A stretch of DNA of 36,313 bases from Lachnospiraceae bacterium (GTDB lineage Bacteria; Bacillota; Clostridia; Lachnospirales; Lachnospiraceae): positions 1-36,313 of the forward strand of contig JAJQCZ010000006.1 in NCBI GenBank assembly GCA_021202465.1, given 5' to 3'. The translations under genes were made by a program, and so were the position numbers. The notes under the pieces were generated by a model that worked only from the letters and a program-made list of their open reading frames with translations, ran no database searches and was not told the origin of the DNA. Shown in pieces: positions 14,669 through 25,580 of the stretch (positions within the stretch are counted from its first letter, which is position 1; every line of letters starts with the position of its first letter).

Positions 14669-17191
14669 TTATATTTCCTTCTTCGAAATATTTTCCACAT
14701 TTTCAGGTTCTTCTGCAGAGTTTTCCACATTTTCTCCATTTTCCTGTTGATTTCTTGCTTTGGCAATGCTGGCAACACGTACATTCTCATCCATATGAAT
14801 CAGAATGACACCGGAAGAAATCCTTCCCTGAATCGAAATGTCAGACAGATTCATGCGAATGACAATTCCCTCTGTGGTGATCAGCATGATTTCTCCATCA
14901 TCATGTACCGCTTTCGCTCCCACAAGATTTCCGGTCTTTTCACTGATGCGATAGCATTTGACGCCCCGGCCGCCCCGGTACTGCGCGTTAAACTCATCCA
15001 GATACGTTCGCTTCCCCATGCCTTTTTCTGACACAACCAGAAGCGTCTCCCCCTGAGAATCCATCTGCATGGCCACGACCTCGTCGTCTTCATCCAGACG
15101 CATACCGATCACACCCATGGACTGCCTTCCCATTGGCCGCACATCGGTCTCATGGAAACGGATGGCCATTCCCTTCTTGCTGATCAGGAACATATCCTTC
15201 TCATTATCCGTGACCTTAACCTCGATGAGTTCGTCCCCTTCCCGGAGATTGATGGCTGCCAGACCGGTCTTGCGGATGTTGCTGTACTCGCAGATCGACG
15301 TCTTTTTCACCATACCATTCTTCGTCGCCATGAAAAGATAACGATCCTTCTCAATCTCTTTCAGAGTAATGGAGGCAGTCACTTTTTCACCGGGTTCCAG
15401 CTGCAGCAGGTTTACGATGGCCGTGCCCCGTGAAGTACGACCGGCCTCGGGAATCTCATAGGACTTCAGACGATATACTCTGCCGTGATTCGTAAAGAAC
15501 AGAATATAACGATGATTGGTGGTCATAAGAATATCCTCGATCGTATCCTCATCCAGAGTCTTCATTCCTTTGATGCCCTTGCCGCCCCGATGCTGACTCT
15601 TAAAGTTATCCACGCTCATGCGCTTCACATAACCCAGACTCGTCATTGTGATGACCGTCGGTTCATCGGGAATCATATCCTCGATGGAGATTTCCTCCTC
15701 ATCAAATCCGATTTTGGTTCTCCGGTCATCTCCGTATTTATCAGAAATAACCAGAATCTCCTCACGGATCACGCCCAGAAGCTTCTTTTCATCAGCCAGA
15801 ATTTCCTTCAGCTGGGCAATCTTCACTTCCAGCTCCGCATATTCATTCTCGATCTTTTCCCGTTCCAGACCGGTCAGAGCCCGTAGACGCATATCCACGA
15901 TTGCCTGCGCCTGTGCGTCACTGAGTCCGAAGCGTTCAATGAGAGCCAGCTTCGCTTCCTGCGTCGTCCTGGCAGCCCGGATCAAACGAATGACCTCATC
16001 TATGTGATCCAGCGCGATCAGTAATCCCTCCAGGATATGAGCCCGTTCCTCCGCCTTGTTCAGATCGTACTGTGTTCTTCTAGTTACGACCTCTTTCTGG
16101 TGATCCAGGTAATATTCCAGCATCTCCTTCAGTGTCAGTGTCCGGGGTTCATTATTCACCAGCGCCAGCATATTAACGCCGAAGGTATCCATGAGCTGTG
16201 TATGCTTAAAAAGCTGGTTCAGCACCACATTGGGATTGACATCCCGTCTCAATTCGATGCAGATACGCATGCCGGAACGGTCAGATTCATCCCGCAGATC
16301 GGTGATGCCGTCTACCTTCTTATCCTTCACCAGCTCAGCGATCTTCTCGATCAGCCGGGCCTTGTTGACCATATAGGGTATTTCCGTGACAACGATGCGG
16401 TTCTTGCCATTTGCCATGGGTTCGATATCCGTCACAGCCTGTACACGAATCTTCCCCCGCCCTGTGCGGTACGCTTCTTCGATTCCGGCGTGTCCGAGAA
16501 TCGTCGCCCCGGTCGGGAAGTCCGGTCCCTTCACGATCTCCAGAATTTCTTCCATCGTCGTTTCCCGGTCGGCTTCCACCTGGTTATCGATGATCTTTAC
16601 AACCGCCTGAATGACCTCCCGCAGATTGTGAGGCGGAATGTTGGTCGCCATACCTACGGCGATACCTGAAGTTCCGTTCACCAGAAGATTGGGATAGCGG
16701 GAAGGAAGCACTACCGGCTCTTTCTCTGTCTCATCAAAATTTGGCGTGAAATCGACGGTATTTTTATTGATATCCGCCATCATTTCCATGGAAATGCGGC
16801 TCAGTCTCGCTTCGGTATACCGCATGGCAGCGGCGCCGTCTCCATCGATGGAACCAAAATTTCCATGACCATCCACCAGAGGATAGCGTGTATTAAAATC
16901 CTGCGCCAGCTTTACCAGCGCCTCATAGATTGAACTGTCTCCGTGAGGATGATATTTACCCATGGTATCGCCGACGATACGGGCGCATTTCCGATGCGGC
17001 TTATCCGGCCCGTTATTCAGCTCGATCATGGAATAGAGGATTCTCCTCTGCACCGGCTTCATGCCATCCCGGACGTCGGGAAGAGCCCGGGCCGCGATGA
17101 CGCTCATGGCATAGTCGATGTAGGAGTCCTCCATGGTCTTCTTCAGATCTATGTCATGTATTCTGTCAAAATCAAAGATATTCTCATCCAT
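14669..17191 (-). CDS. gyrA: DNA gyrase subunit A
   Basis: An 840-residue subunit that cuts and rejoins DNA. The catalytic tyrosine is Y125 in AAMRYTEAR. The quinolone region reads [10 protein letters not shown] (81-90), so the equivalents of E. coli S83 and D87 are S86 and E90, both common wild-type states. The C-terminal beta-pinwheel carries the GyrA box as QHRGGKG, a slight variant of QRRGGKG. The last 25 residues are a low-complexity Glu/Asn tail with two ENVEN units. It is 14 bp downstream of gyrB and co-transcribed with it. Confidence 0.98.
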   Translation of the reverse strand: MDENIFDFDRIHDIDLKKTMEDSYIDYAMSVIAARALPDVRDGMKPVQRRILYSMIELNNGPDKPHRKCARIVGDTMGKYHPHGDSSIYEALVKLAQDFNTRYPLVDGHGNFGSIDGDGAAAMRYTEARLSRISMEMMADINKNTVDFTPNFDETEKEPVVLPSRYPNLLVNGTSGIAVGMATNIPPHNLREVIQAVVKIIDNQVEADRETTMEEILEIVKGPDFPTGATILGHAGIEEAYRTGRGKIRVQAVTDIEPMANGKNRIVVTEIPYMVNKARLIEKIAELVKDKKVDGITDLRDESDRSGMRICIELRRDVNPNVVLNQLFKHTQLMDTFGVNMLALVNNEPRTLTLKEMLEYYLDHQKEVVTRRTQYDLNKAEERAHILEGLLIALDHIDEVIRLIRAARTTQEAKLALIERFGLSDAQAQAIVDMRLRALTGLEREKIENEYAELEVKIAQLKEILADEKKLLGVIREEILVISDKYGDDRRTKIGFDEEEISIEDMIPDEPTVITMTSLGYVKRMSVDNFKSQHRGGKGIKGMKTLDEDTIEDILMTTNHRYILFFTNHGRVYRLKSYEIPEAGRTSRGTAIVNLLQLEPGEKVTASITLKEIEKDRYLFMATKNGMVKKTSICEYSNIRKTGLAAINLREGDELIEVKVTDNEKDMFLISKKGMAIRFHETDVRPMGRQSMGVIGMRLDEDDEVVAMQMDSQGETLLVVSEKGMGKRTYLDEFNAQYRGGRGVKCYRISEKTGNLVGAKAVHDDGEIMLITTEGIVIRMNLSDISIQGRISSGVILIHMDENVRVASIAKARNQQENGENVENSAEEPENVENISKKEI

Positions 17192-17205
17192 TGCCCATTA
17201 TCCCC

Positions 17206-19209
<2,004 letters not shown>

Positions 19210-19213
19210 TCAC

Positions 19214-20296
19214 TCAGCAGACGCAAATTGTTCCTTTTTCCACATGAAATCGCTGATCTATATGAAAACTGTTTTCGATAAAATCATCCAGTCCCGTACA
19301 GGTCATGATCGTCTGCACACCCGACAGACCGGCCAGCAGATGTGTCTGCCTCCCTGTATCCAGCTCCGACAGCACATCGTCCAGAAGCAGGATCGGATTC
19401 TCTCCGATACGTCTTTTCACCAGCTCAATCTCGGCCAGTTTCAGAGAGAGAGCCGCCGTGCGCTGCTGACCCTGCGAACCGAAATGACGTACATCAATCC
19501 CATTGACGATAAGCTCCATGTCATCCCGATGAGGTCCTGACAGAGAAACCCGGGCTGCCAGATCCCGTCCCCGGTTTTTTCGTATCTCCCGGGCCAGTTC
19601 TCCGGCCTGCACATTGGGACAGTATCTGATCAGAATTTTTTCTTTACCGCCGGTCAGCTCATGATGAATCTTCTCAATGATCTCATTCAGTTCCCGGATA
19701 AATTCTTCTCTGCGGGAAATGACCGGTTCCCCGTAAGAAATCATCTGTTCATCCCAGACCGACAGAGTATCCAGAGTCTCCGGTTTATTTTCGATATCCT
19801 TTAGAAGCCGGTTTCTCTGTGTTACCACTTTGTTATAACCAACCAGATGATGCGTATAGATCCGGTCCAGCTGACACAGCTCCGCATCCAGGAATCTTCT
19901 CCGTTCTGCAGGACTGTTTTTTATGATGGACAGATCCTCCGGAGAGAAAAAAATCACATTAACGCGTCCGAACAGCTCTGTTACCCTGCGAATGGGAACT
20001 GCATCCACTGCAACTCCCTTGCTCCGGCCCCGCTTCAGATGCATATCAATCCGCGTAGGAACACCCCGCTTTTCCGCGATCATCTGAATATGAGCTTCCT
20101 CCCGATCAAAACGGATCAGTTCCCGATCCTTGGCGCCGCGGTGAGATTTGGAGGTCGCGCATACATAGATGGCTTCCAGCGCATTGGTCTTTCCCTGCGC
20201 ATTATCGCCATACAGAATGTTGGTGCCGGGATCGAATTCCAGACTCAGAGATTCATAATTCCGATAATTTTCCAGTTTCAGAGAACGAATTCTCAT
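19214..20296 (-). CDS. recF: Recombination mediator RecF
   Basis: A 360-residue SMC-like ATPase that loads RecA at gaps with RecO and RecR. The Walker A motif GDNAQGKTN is at 30-38, the ABC signature region reads SLSGPHRDD, and the Walker B is PILLLDDVLSELD. The start overlaps the end of yaaA by 4 bp (ATGA), a sign of translational coupling. Confidence 0.97.
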   Translation of the reverse strand: MRIRSLKLENYRNYESLSLEFDPGTNILYGDNAQGKTNALEAIYVCATSKSHRGAKDRELIRFDREEAHIQMIAEKRGVPTRIDMHLKRGRSKGVAVDAVPIRRVTELFGRVNVIFFSPEDLSIIKNSPAERRRFLDAELCQLDRIYTHHLVGYNKVVTQRNRLLKDIENKPETLDTLSVWDEQMISYGEPVISRREEFIRELNEIIEKIHHELTGGKEKILIRYCPNVQAGELAREIRKNRGRDLAARVSLSGPHRDDMELIVNGIDVRHFGSQGQQRTAALSLKLAEIELVKRRIGENPILLLDDVLSELDTGRQTHLLAGLSGVQTIMTCTGLDDFIENSFHIDQRFHVEKGTICVC

Positions 20297-20535
20297 GATT
20301 TCCCGTGCTCTTCCTGACCATTCATTTTTGAACGAACGGTAACCTGCTGTCCGTCCAGATCAATGATATCTCCGTCATAACATTTCTTCCCTCTCTGATA
20401 CACGGTCTCCCCATTTACCTGCACCATCCCCTGAAGAATGACATCCTTGGCATCAACACCGGATTCCACAAATCCCACTGCCTTCAGAAGCTGTCCGAGA
20501 CGGATATGTTCATCTCTCAGAGTAAATATTTCCAT
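20293..20535 (-). CDS. yaaA: S4-domain protein YaaA
   Basis: An 80-residue S4-like RNA-binding protein (LGQLLKAVGFVESGVDAKDVI, VQVNGETVYQRGKKCYDGDII), the usual small gene between dnaN and recF in Firmicutes. It is thought to act in ribosome assembly or RNA binding, but its function is not settled. It is 26 bp downstream of dnaN and overlaps recF. Confidence 0.93.
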   Translation of the reverse strand: MEIFTLRDEHIRLGQLLKAVGFVESGVDAKDVILQGMVQVNGETVYQRGKKCYDGDIIDLDGQQVTVRSKMNGQEEHGKS

Positions 20536-20561
20536 CGAAACTCTCTCCTTTAGCCCTTCCT

Positions 20562-21671
20562 CTAACGAGGCGTGCTGAAATTCACCGGCAATATCAGATA
20601 AATATAGGACTGATTCTCGTCCCGGATAAAACAGGGCGCCTTGGAATTGATCATATAAACATCAATCTCCTCATCATCGATCACCCGCAGGGCATCGATG
20701 AGAAAACGGGGATTAAAACCGATCATCAGATCCTTTCCACCCTTCTCAATGGATATCTCCTCACGCATGGAACCAAGGAAGGAATTCAGAGACAGCTCCA
20801 TCGTCTCATCCTTCACGTTCAGAATAATGGGTTTTTTATCCGATTCCCGGATCAGGAGCGTCGATCTCTCAATAGAATCAAGAAATTCCCGTTTATTCAC
20901 AGTAATCTTCGTCTCATAGTTATTGGAGATCATCTGATCAACCTGGAAATATTTTCCCTCGATCAGGCGGGACAGAACCAGAGTATCGTCAAATTCAAAG
21001 AGAATATAGTTCTTCCCGAAGAAAATATAGACATCGCTGTCCTGATCTCCTGTAAGAATACGGCTGATCTCCATCAGTGTCTTACCGGGAACTACAACCT
21101 TCTTCTCTTCATAGTAATCCTTGAGCTCCACATGACGAATAGAAATACGATGTCCATCCATGGAAACAACACGCAGCGAGTTACCGCTGATCTCAAAGAG
21201 CTCGCCGGTCATCAGTTTATTATTTTCATTTGCTGCGATTGAAAAAATCGTCTGACGAATTGTTTCTTTCAGTGTAAACTGGGAGAGACAGATGTAATCT
21301 TCTCTCTCTATCTGAGGCATAAAGGCAAAATCATCGCCCCGCTTACCGACGATTTGGAAATTTGCCTTTTCACAGGAAATGCGGATGGTCTCATTTCCAT
21401 ATTCTTCGATCAGAACCTCACTGTCCGGAAGCTTTCTTACGATCTCCGAAAAAATTTTCGCATCGATGGCAATACGGCCTGCTTCCAGAATCTCTCCCTT
21501 TACCTTTGTTTCGATGGCCAGCTCCATATCGTTTGCCATCAGTTTGATTTCTCCGGAGGTGGCATCGATGAGGATGCATTCGAGAATCGTCATGGTCGTC
21601 TTGGAAGGAACCGCCTTCAATACGATATTGATCCCGTTTAGAAGGTCAGTTTTGAGAAAGGATAATTTCAT
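20562..21671 (-). CDS. dnaN: DNA polymerase III beta subunit (sliding clamp)
   Basis: A 369-residue clamp of normal length, made of three repeated domains. The start MKLSFLKTDLLNGINIVLKAV, the block MTILECILIDA and the C-terminal SYIYLILPVN (peptide-binding pocket) are typical. ATG 21671 lies 11 nt after AAGGAG; a TTG four codons earlier would sit inside the ribosome binding site and is rejected. The 297-bp gap to dnaA contains the unwinding half of the origin. Confidence 0.97.
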   Translation of the reverse strand: MKLSFLKTDLLNGINIVLKAVPSKTTMTILECILIDATSGEIKLMANDMELAIETKVKGEILEAGRIAIDAKIFSEIVRKLPDSEVLIEEYGNETIRISCEKANFQIVGKRGDDFAFMPQIEREDYICLSQFTLKETIRQTIFSIAANENNKLMTGELFEISGNSLRVVSMDGHRISIRHVELKDYYEEKKVVVPGKTLMEISRILTGDQDSDVYIFFGKNYILFEFDDTLVLSRLIEGKYFQVDQMISNNYETKITVNKREFLDSIERSTLLIRESDKKPIILNVKDETMELSLNSFLGSMREEISIEKGGKDLMIGFNPRFLIDALRVIDDEEIDVYMINSKAPCFIRDENQSYIYLILPVNFSTPR

Positions 21672-21689
21672 AATGATGGACAACTCCTT

Positions 21690-21974
21690 TTTGCATAAAT
21701 ACTTGATTATATAAGAGGGTTTTTAGTAGTAATAGTAATAGGCGGTGTGGATTTGTGGAAAACCGTAAAATCCTTAAGAATACAAAGGATTCTCCGGTTG
21801 GAAACCTGCGTGAAAAAATCAGGGAAGACAGAGGGATAAAAATTTCTTTTTCCACAGGTCTTTTCAGTGTTTCAATCATTCACACAGAATGCACCGGTTA
21901 TCACCCGTTCTATGTGGATAAGTTATCTACAGAAGAGAAAGAGTTATCCACAAAAAATCGCAAAGTTATCAACC
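21690..21974. other. oriC, dnaN-side: DnaA boxes, DnaA-trios and unwinding element
   Basis: DnaA boxes (TTATCCACA): perfect copies at 21944-21952 (plus) and 21913-21921 (minus); TTATCTACA at 21923-21931; TTTTCCACA at 21848-21856; minus-strand TTTTCCACA at 21754-21762 and AAATCCACA at 21746-21754; weak TTATCAACC at 21966-21974. Read in the dnaA-to-dnaN direction, the last two boxes run into GCC and then six DnaA-trios (plus-strand TAGTAGTAATAGTAATAG, 21724-21741) and an AT-rich segment (about 21690-21723). This matches the basal unwinding system described for B. subtilis, so opening of the duplex is expected here. Confidence 0.85.
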
Positions 21975-23315
21975 AGGGTTGATTTTTTTCTTTAAAATAT
22001 CAATCGTATTGCGCAGACTCTCGTTTCTGGTCAGCTCGTCGGCAATCTTGTCGCAGCCATGGATGATGGTGCTGTGATCCCGGTTGCCCAGATATTTACC
22101 GATCTGCTGCAGCGGCGTCGTCGTCATATCGCGGATTAGATACATAGCGATCTGGCGTGGATAGCTGATGCTCTTGGTTCTTTTTTCAGAGACCAGATCG
22201 GTGGGCTGTATGTTAAAATGCTCCGAGACAATCTCAATGATCAGCTCCGGTGTGATCTCGCGTACCCTGTTGGGAGAAATATGATCCTTCAGGGCCTCTT
22301 CAGCCAGCTCCAGTGTGATCTCCTGCTCTGTCAGACGGGACATGGCGACTACCTTGGTCAGAGCACCCTCCAGTTCCCGGATGTTGGAGACAATGTTGGT
22401 GGCGATGTATTTGATTACTTCATTATCTATATTGTAGCCTTCCATCTCTTCCTTCTTACGAAGGATAGCCATACGGGTCTCATAATCCGGGGAGCCGATG
22501 TCTACGGTGAGGCCCCATTCGAACCGGGAACACAGTCTCTCTTCCAGGGTCTCGATTTCCTTGGGAGGCCGGTCACTGGAGAGGATAATCTGCTTCTTTG
22601 CCTCATAAAGGGTGTTAAAGGTATGGAAGATTTCTTCCTGTGTACTTTCCTTATTACTAATGAACTGAATATCGTCAATGAGAAGAACGTCGATGTTGCG
22701 ATATTTCTCCCGGAATTCCGTGGGAGTAATATTATTTTTGTTTCGGATGGCGTCGATTAGTTCATTGGTAAATTTTTCACTGGTGACATAGAGCACCTTG
22801 GCGGAAGGATTGTTTTTCAGGATGAAATGGGCGATTGAGTGCATCAGGTGTGTTTTCCCCAGTCCCACGCCTCCGTAAATAAACAAAGGGTTGTAAACCT
22901 CTGCCGGTGATTCCGCAACAGCCAGAGAAGCTGCGTGTGCCATCTTGTTGTTGTTGCCCACAACGAAGGTATCGAATGTATATCGAGGATTCAGATTTGC
23001 ATGAGCAGACGCTGAATAATCGATGGCAGGACGACTTTTCTTTACCTTTGTGCTGGTAGTGGGAGTAACGAAGCGGATGTCGCAGCGAATCCCTGTTACT
23101 TCCTCGATCGTAACCTGAAAGAACAGTTTATATTTTCTGTTGATATATTCGGCACCGGCCTGATCTCCGGGGTAAAGAAGGGTCAGCTGATTACCTTCAA
23201 AAGAAAGAATCTGCAGAGGAGCAAACCAGACGTTGAAAGAAACGTCGGTCAGCTCATATTCGTCTTTGAGGGTATCCAATATTCTATCCCAGTTTTCTTC
23301 AATCTTGTGTGACAT
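21969..23315 (-). CDS. dnaA: Chromosomal replication initiator DnaA
   Basis: A 448-residue initiator. Domain I spans about 1-85, a linker to 110, the AAA+ domain has Walker A GGVGLGKTH (148-156) and Walker B LLIDDIQF, and domain IV ends with the DNA-binding signature GNRDHSTIIHGCDKI. It binds the boxes on both sides of its gene. GGAGG lies 5 bp before ATG 23315. It is the first gene of the minus-strand dnaA-dnaN-yaaA-recF-gyrB-gyrA series. Confidence 0.98.
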   Translation of the reverse strand: MSHKIEENWDRILDTLKDEYELTDVSFNVWFAPLQILSFEGNQLTLLYPGDQAGAEYINRKYKLFFQVTIEEVTGIRCDIRFVTPTTSTKVKKSRPAIDYSASAHANLNPRYTFDTFVVGNNNKMAHAASLAVAESPAEVYNPLFIYGGVGLGKTHLMHSIAHFILKNNPSAKVLYVTSEKFTNELIDAIRNKNNITPTEFREKYRNIDVLLIDDIQFISNKESTQEEIFHTFNTLYEAKKQIILSSDRPPKEIETLEERLCSRFEWGLTVDIGSPDYETRMAILRKKEEMEGYNIDNEVIKYIATNIVSNIRELEGALTKVVAMSRLTEQEITLELAEEALKDHISPNRVREITPELIIEIVSEHFNIQPTDLVSEKRTKSISYPRQIAMYLIRDMTTTPLQQIGKYLGNRDHSTIIHGCDKIADELTRNESLRNTIDILKKKINPG

Positions 23316-23389
23316 AGTAACCTCCGGTGCCAGTCCTGGATGCGCATGGGTAAAAGCGCTGGTACTCCGATTCTGAACATACTTTTATT

Positions 23390-23418
23390 ATTCTATAACA
23401 AAGTGGATTTTTTTTCAA
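23390..23418 (-). promoter_or_regulatory. Likely dnaA promoter
   Basis: On the minus strand TTGAAA (23413-23418) and TAGAAT (23390-23395) have a 17-bp spacer. The transcript would start about 70 nt upstream of ATG 23315. The cluster of DnaA boxes lies 120-200 bp further upstream, which would permit autoregulation. Confidence 0.55.
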
Positions 23419-23537
23419 TGATAAAGTCGGGGAAACGGGAAAAATACCGGGGTTAAGCAGGATTGTGCATTCTTTTTGAACAGAGAAAACCTCGAATTTT
23501 AAGGAAAAAATAGAACTGTAAACGGGTTAAAAACAGG

Positions 23538-23598
23538 TTATCCACATTTTATGCACAAAATGTGGATAAATTTAAAATGTGTGGATAAATGTGGAAAA
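23538..23598. other. oriC, rpmH-side: cluster of five DnaA boxes
   Basis: Within 61 bp are TTATCCACA on the plus strand (23538-23546), TTATGCACA on plus (23549-23557), two perfect boxes on minus (23561-23569 and 23580-23588) and TTTTCCACA on minus (23590-23598). The rest of the 390-bp gap between dnaA and rpmH contains the two promoters and no other gene. Together with the cluster between dnaA and dnaN this makes a bipartite origin. Confidence 0.88.
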
Positions 23599-23636
23599 GT
23601 GCCGGAAATGAAGAGAAAAACTTAGAAAAAAAGAAC

Positions 23637-23665
23637 TTGACGAGGGAAGACAATTTGCATATAAT
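23637..23665 (+). promoter_or_regulatory. Promoter of rpmH
   Basis: TTGACG (23637-23642), a 17-bp spacer and perfect TATAAT (23660-23665) precede rpmH by about 40 bp. The DnaA boxes at 23538-23598 end about 40 bp upstream of the -35 box. Confidence 0.85.
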
Positions 23666-23706
23666 GGTAATGCTATGCGAGAAAATAAAAAAGGAGGTGT
23701 GTTCCG

Positions 23707-23841
23707 ATGAAAATGACGTTTCAGCCCAAGAAGAGACAGAGAGCGAAGGTGCACGGTTTTCGTTCCAGAATGAGCACTGCAGGCGGAAGAAAAGTGATCG
23801 CTTCCCGCAGAGCAAAAGGAAGAAAGCAGCTTTCTGCATAG
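23707..23841 (+). CDS. rpmH: 50S ribosomal protein L34
   Basis: A 44-residue basic protein with the invariant L34 pattern ([20 protein letters not shown], then [10 protein letters not shown] at the end). AAGGAGGTG precedes ATG 23707. It heads the plus-strand series that continues with rnpA. Confidence 0.98.
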   Translation: MKMTFQPKKRQRAKVHGFRSRMSTAGGRKVIASRRAKGRKQLSA

Positions 23842-23868
23842 GCCGCCGTTCGTGGCCTTTCTTTCTTT
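23840..23868 (+). terminator. Weak hairpin between rpmH and rnpA
   Basis: AGGCC (23840-23844) and GGCCT (23854-23858) form a short stem followed by a T-rich stretch. It may attenuate or mark processing between the abundant rpmH message and rnpA. Confidence 0.35.
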
Positions 23869-23910
23869 ATACCCTGTTACAGGGAACGAAAGGAGGCTGC
23901 ATGGAGAATC

Positions 23911-24267
23911 ATGGAGAAATTTGAATCTTTGAAGAAAAATCGTGATTTTGGAGAGGTCTACCGACGAGGCAGATCTTATGGAAATCGGCTTTTTGTTCTG
24001 TATGTTCTGCAGAGAGAAGCAGATGACCGAAGCAGAGTGGGGATCTCTGTGAGCAGGAAAGTAGGAAACAGCGTGGTTCGTCATCGGATCAAGAGACAGA
24101 TCAAAGAATGTTTCCGGAGGGATCTCATCTCATGGAAGGACGGCTTTGATTATGTCGTCGTGGTTAAAAAGGAAGCAAAAGAGAAGGATTACAGGCAAAT
24201 CGAGAGTGCTTTAAGGCATTTGGGAAAACACCATAGGGTTTATGAAGTTAAAGGTGAAGAGACATGA
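23911..24267 (+). CDS. rnpA: Ribonuclease P protein component
   Basis: A 118-residue basic protein that assists RNase P RNA in 5' maturation of tRNAs. The RNR motif region is [11 protein letters not shown] (56-66), and [14 protein letters not shown] forms the central strand. An out-of-frame seven-codon reading frame (23900-23923, ATG at 23900) starts nearer the upstream GGAGG and overlaps this start; the real start has its own GGAG 4 nt away. Overlaps yidD by 4 bp. Confidence 0.96.
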   Translation: MEKFESLKKNRDFGEVYRRGRSYGNRLFVLYVLQREADDRSRVGISVSRKVGNSVVRHRIKRQIKECFRRDLISWKDGFDYVVVVKKEAKEKDYRQIESALRHLGKHHRVYEVKGEET

Positions 24268-24476
24268 AAAGACTGATCATTTTTAGTATAAGATGCTATC
24301 AGAAATATCTCTCACCTTTAAAACGTTATTCTCACTGTAAATACATTCCGACCTGTTCACAATACGCGGTTGAGGCGATCGAAAAGTATGGTGTCATAAA
24401 AGGGGGAGCTCTGGCCTGCTGGAGAATTTTGAGATGTAATCCGTTTTCCAAGGGCGGAATCGATCCGGTTCCGTAA
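24264..24476 (+). CDS. yidD: Membrane protein insertion efficiency factor YidD
   Basis: A 70-residue protein with the conserved [26 protein letters not shown] and [17 protein letters not shown]. It assists YidC in membrane insertion; it has an N-terminal amphipathic helix and conserved cysteines. It sits between rnpA (4-bp overlap) and yidC as in most bacteria. Confidence 0.96.
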   Translation: MKRLIIFSIRCYQKYLSPLKRYSHCKYIPTCSQYAVEAIEKYGVIKGGALACWRILRCNPFSKGGIDPVP

Positions 24477-24505
24477 AAACGAAAATCGTTGGATTGGAGG
24501 AGACT

Positions 24506-25543
24506 ATGACCTTTCTGGCATGCTCTAGTGTCGGCAACTGGCCGATCATCAAACAGGTTGCGTATGTATTTGGCTTTGTGATGCGCGGAATTTTCCTGGC
24601 GTTGGATGCAGTAGGTATTCACAGTATCGCTTTATGTATTATTTTATTTACGATTATAACCCGTATGATCCTGCTCCCCATGACAATTCGTCAGCAGAAA
24701 TTTTCCAAGCTGAGCGCTGCCATGAATCCGGAGCTGCAGGCTCTTCAGAAGAAGTATGCCAATAAGAAGGATAATGCTTCCATGCAGAAGATGCAGATGG
24801 AGCAGCAGCAGATCTATGACAAATACGGAACGTCGATGACGGCGGGATGTCTTCCCTCTCTGATCCAGATCGTTCTGCTTTTTGCATTGTATCCGGTGGT
24901 GTACAATCTGGAAAAATATGTTCCTGAACTGGCGAATTTTTCCGAAGCAGAGATCACGCAGATGTATACCTTCTGTGGCATTTATCTGAATGATACGCCG
25001 ACACTGGGACTGAATCGTACGGTTCTGATTCCCATTCTGGCTGGCGTGTGCCAGTTTATCTCTACCCAGCTGATGATGATGAATCAGCCGACCATGAATG
25101 ATAATAATGGGATGGCGAGCAGCATGAAGACCATGAACTATACCATGCCCATCATGTCTGTTATATTCTGTTTTTCTTTCTCCGCATTTATCGGCGTATA
25201 CTGGATCACGATGTCTCTGGTGATGGTTGTTCAGCAGCTGTTCATTAACCGGCATATGAAAAAAGTGTCGGTGGATGATATGATTCGTGAAAATATAGAG
25301 AAGCAGAATAAAAAGAGAGCCAAAAAGGGACTGCCTCCGATCAACGAGAAAGCAAATATGTCCACAAAAAATATTTTAAAATCGACCGCAAAGCCCGTGC
25401 AGAACAATGTGGACAAGGGTGCTTATGACGCGAAGGTAAAGGCTTCCACGGATTATTACAAAGAACATGCGGCAAAGCCGGGAAGTCTGGCAGCAAAGGC
25501 CAATATGGTACAGGAGTACAATAAGAAGCACAACAAGAAATAA
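24506..25543 (+). CDS. yidC: Membrane protein insertase YidC
   Basis: A 345-residue insertase of the Oxa1/SpoIIIJ type with about five membrane segments. The conserved arginine of the hydrophilic groove is in LFTIITRMILLPM. MQMEQQQIYDKYG belongs to the cytoplasmic coiled hairpin. The C-terminus is a basic, lysine-rich tail suited to ribosome contact. No clear lipoprotein signal peptide is seen at the N-terminus, unlike B. subtilis SpoIIIJ. GGAGGAG precedes ATG 24506. khpB follows by 37 bp, the usual spoIIIJ-jag pairing. Confidence 0.95.
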   Translation: MTFLACSSVGNWPIIKQVAYVFGFVMRGIFLALDAVGIHSIALCIILFTIITRMILLPMTIRQQKFSKLSAAMNPELQALQKKYANKKDNASMQKMQMEQQQIYDKYGTSMTAGCLPSLIQIVLLFALYPVVYNLEKYVPELANFSEAEITQMYTFCGIYLNDTPTLGLNRTVLIPILAGVCQFISTQLMMMNQPTMNDNNGMASSMKTMNYTMPIMSVIFCFSFSAFIGVYWITMSLVMVVQQLFINRHMKKVSVDDMIRENIEKQNKKRAKKGLPPINEKANMSTKNILKSTAKPVQNNVDKGAYDAKVKASTDYYKEHAAKPGSLAAKANMVQEYNKKHNKK

Positions 25544-25580
25544 TAAAGAATTTCTTGCGGCTCAATCGGGAGGCATAGGT

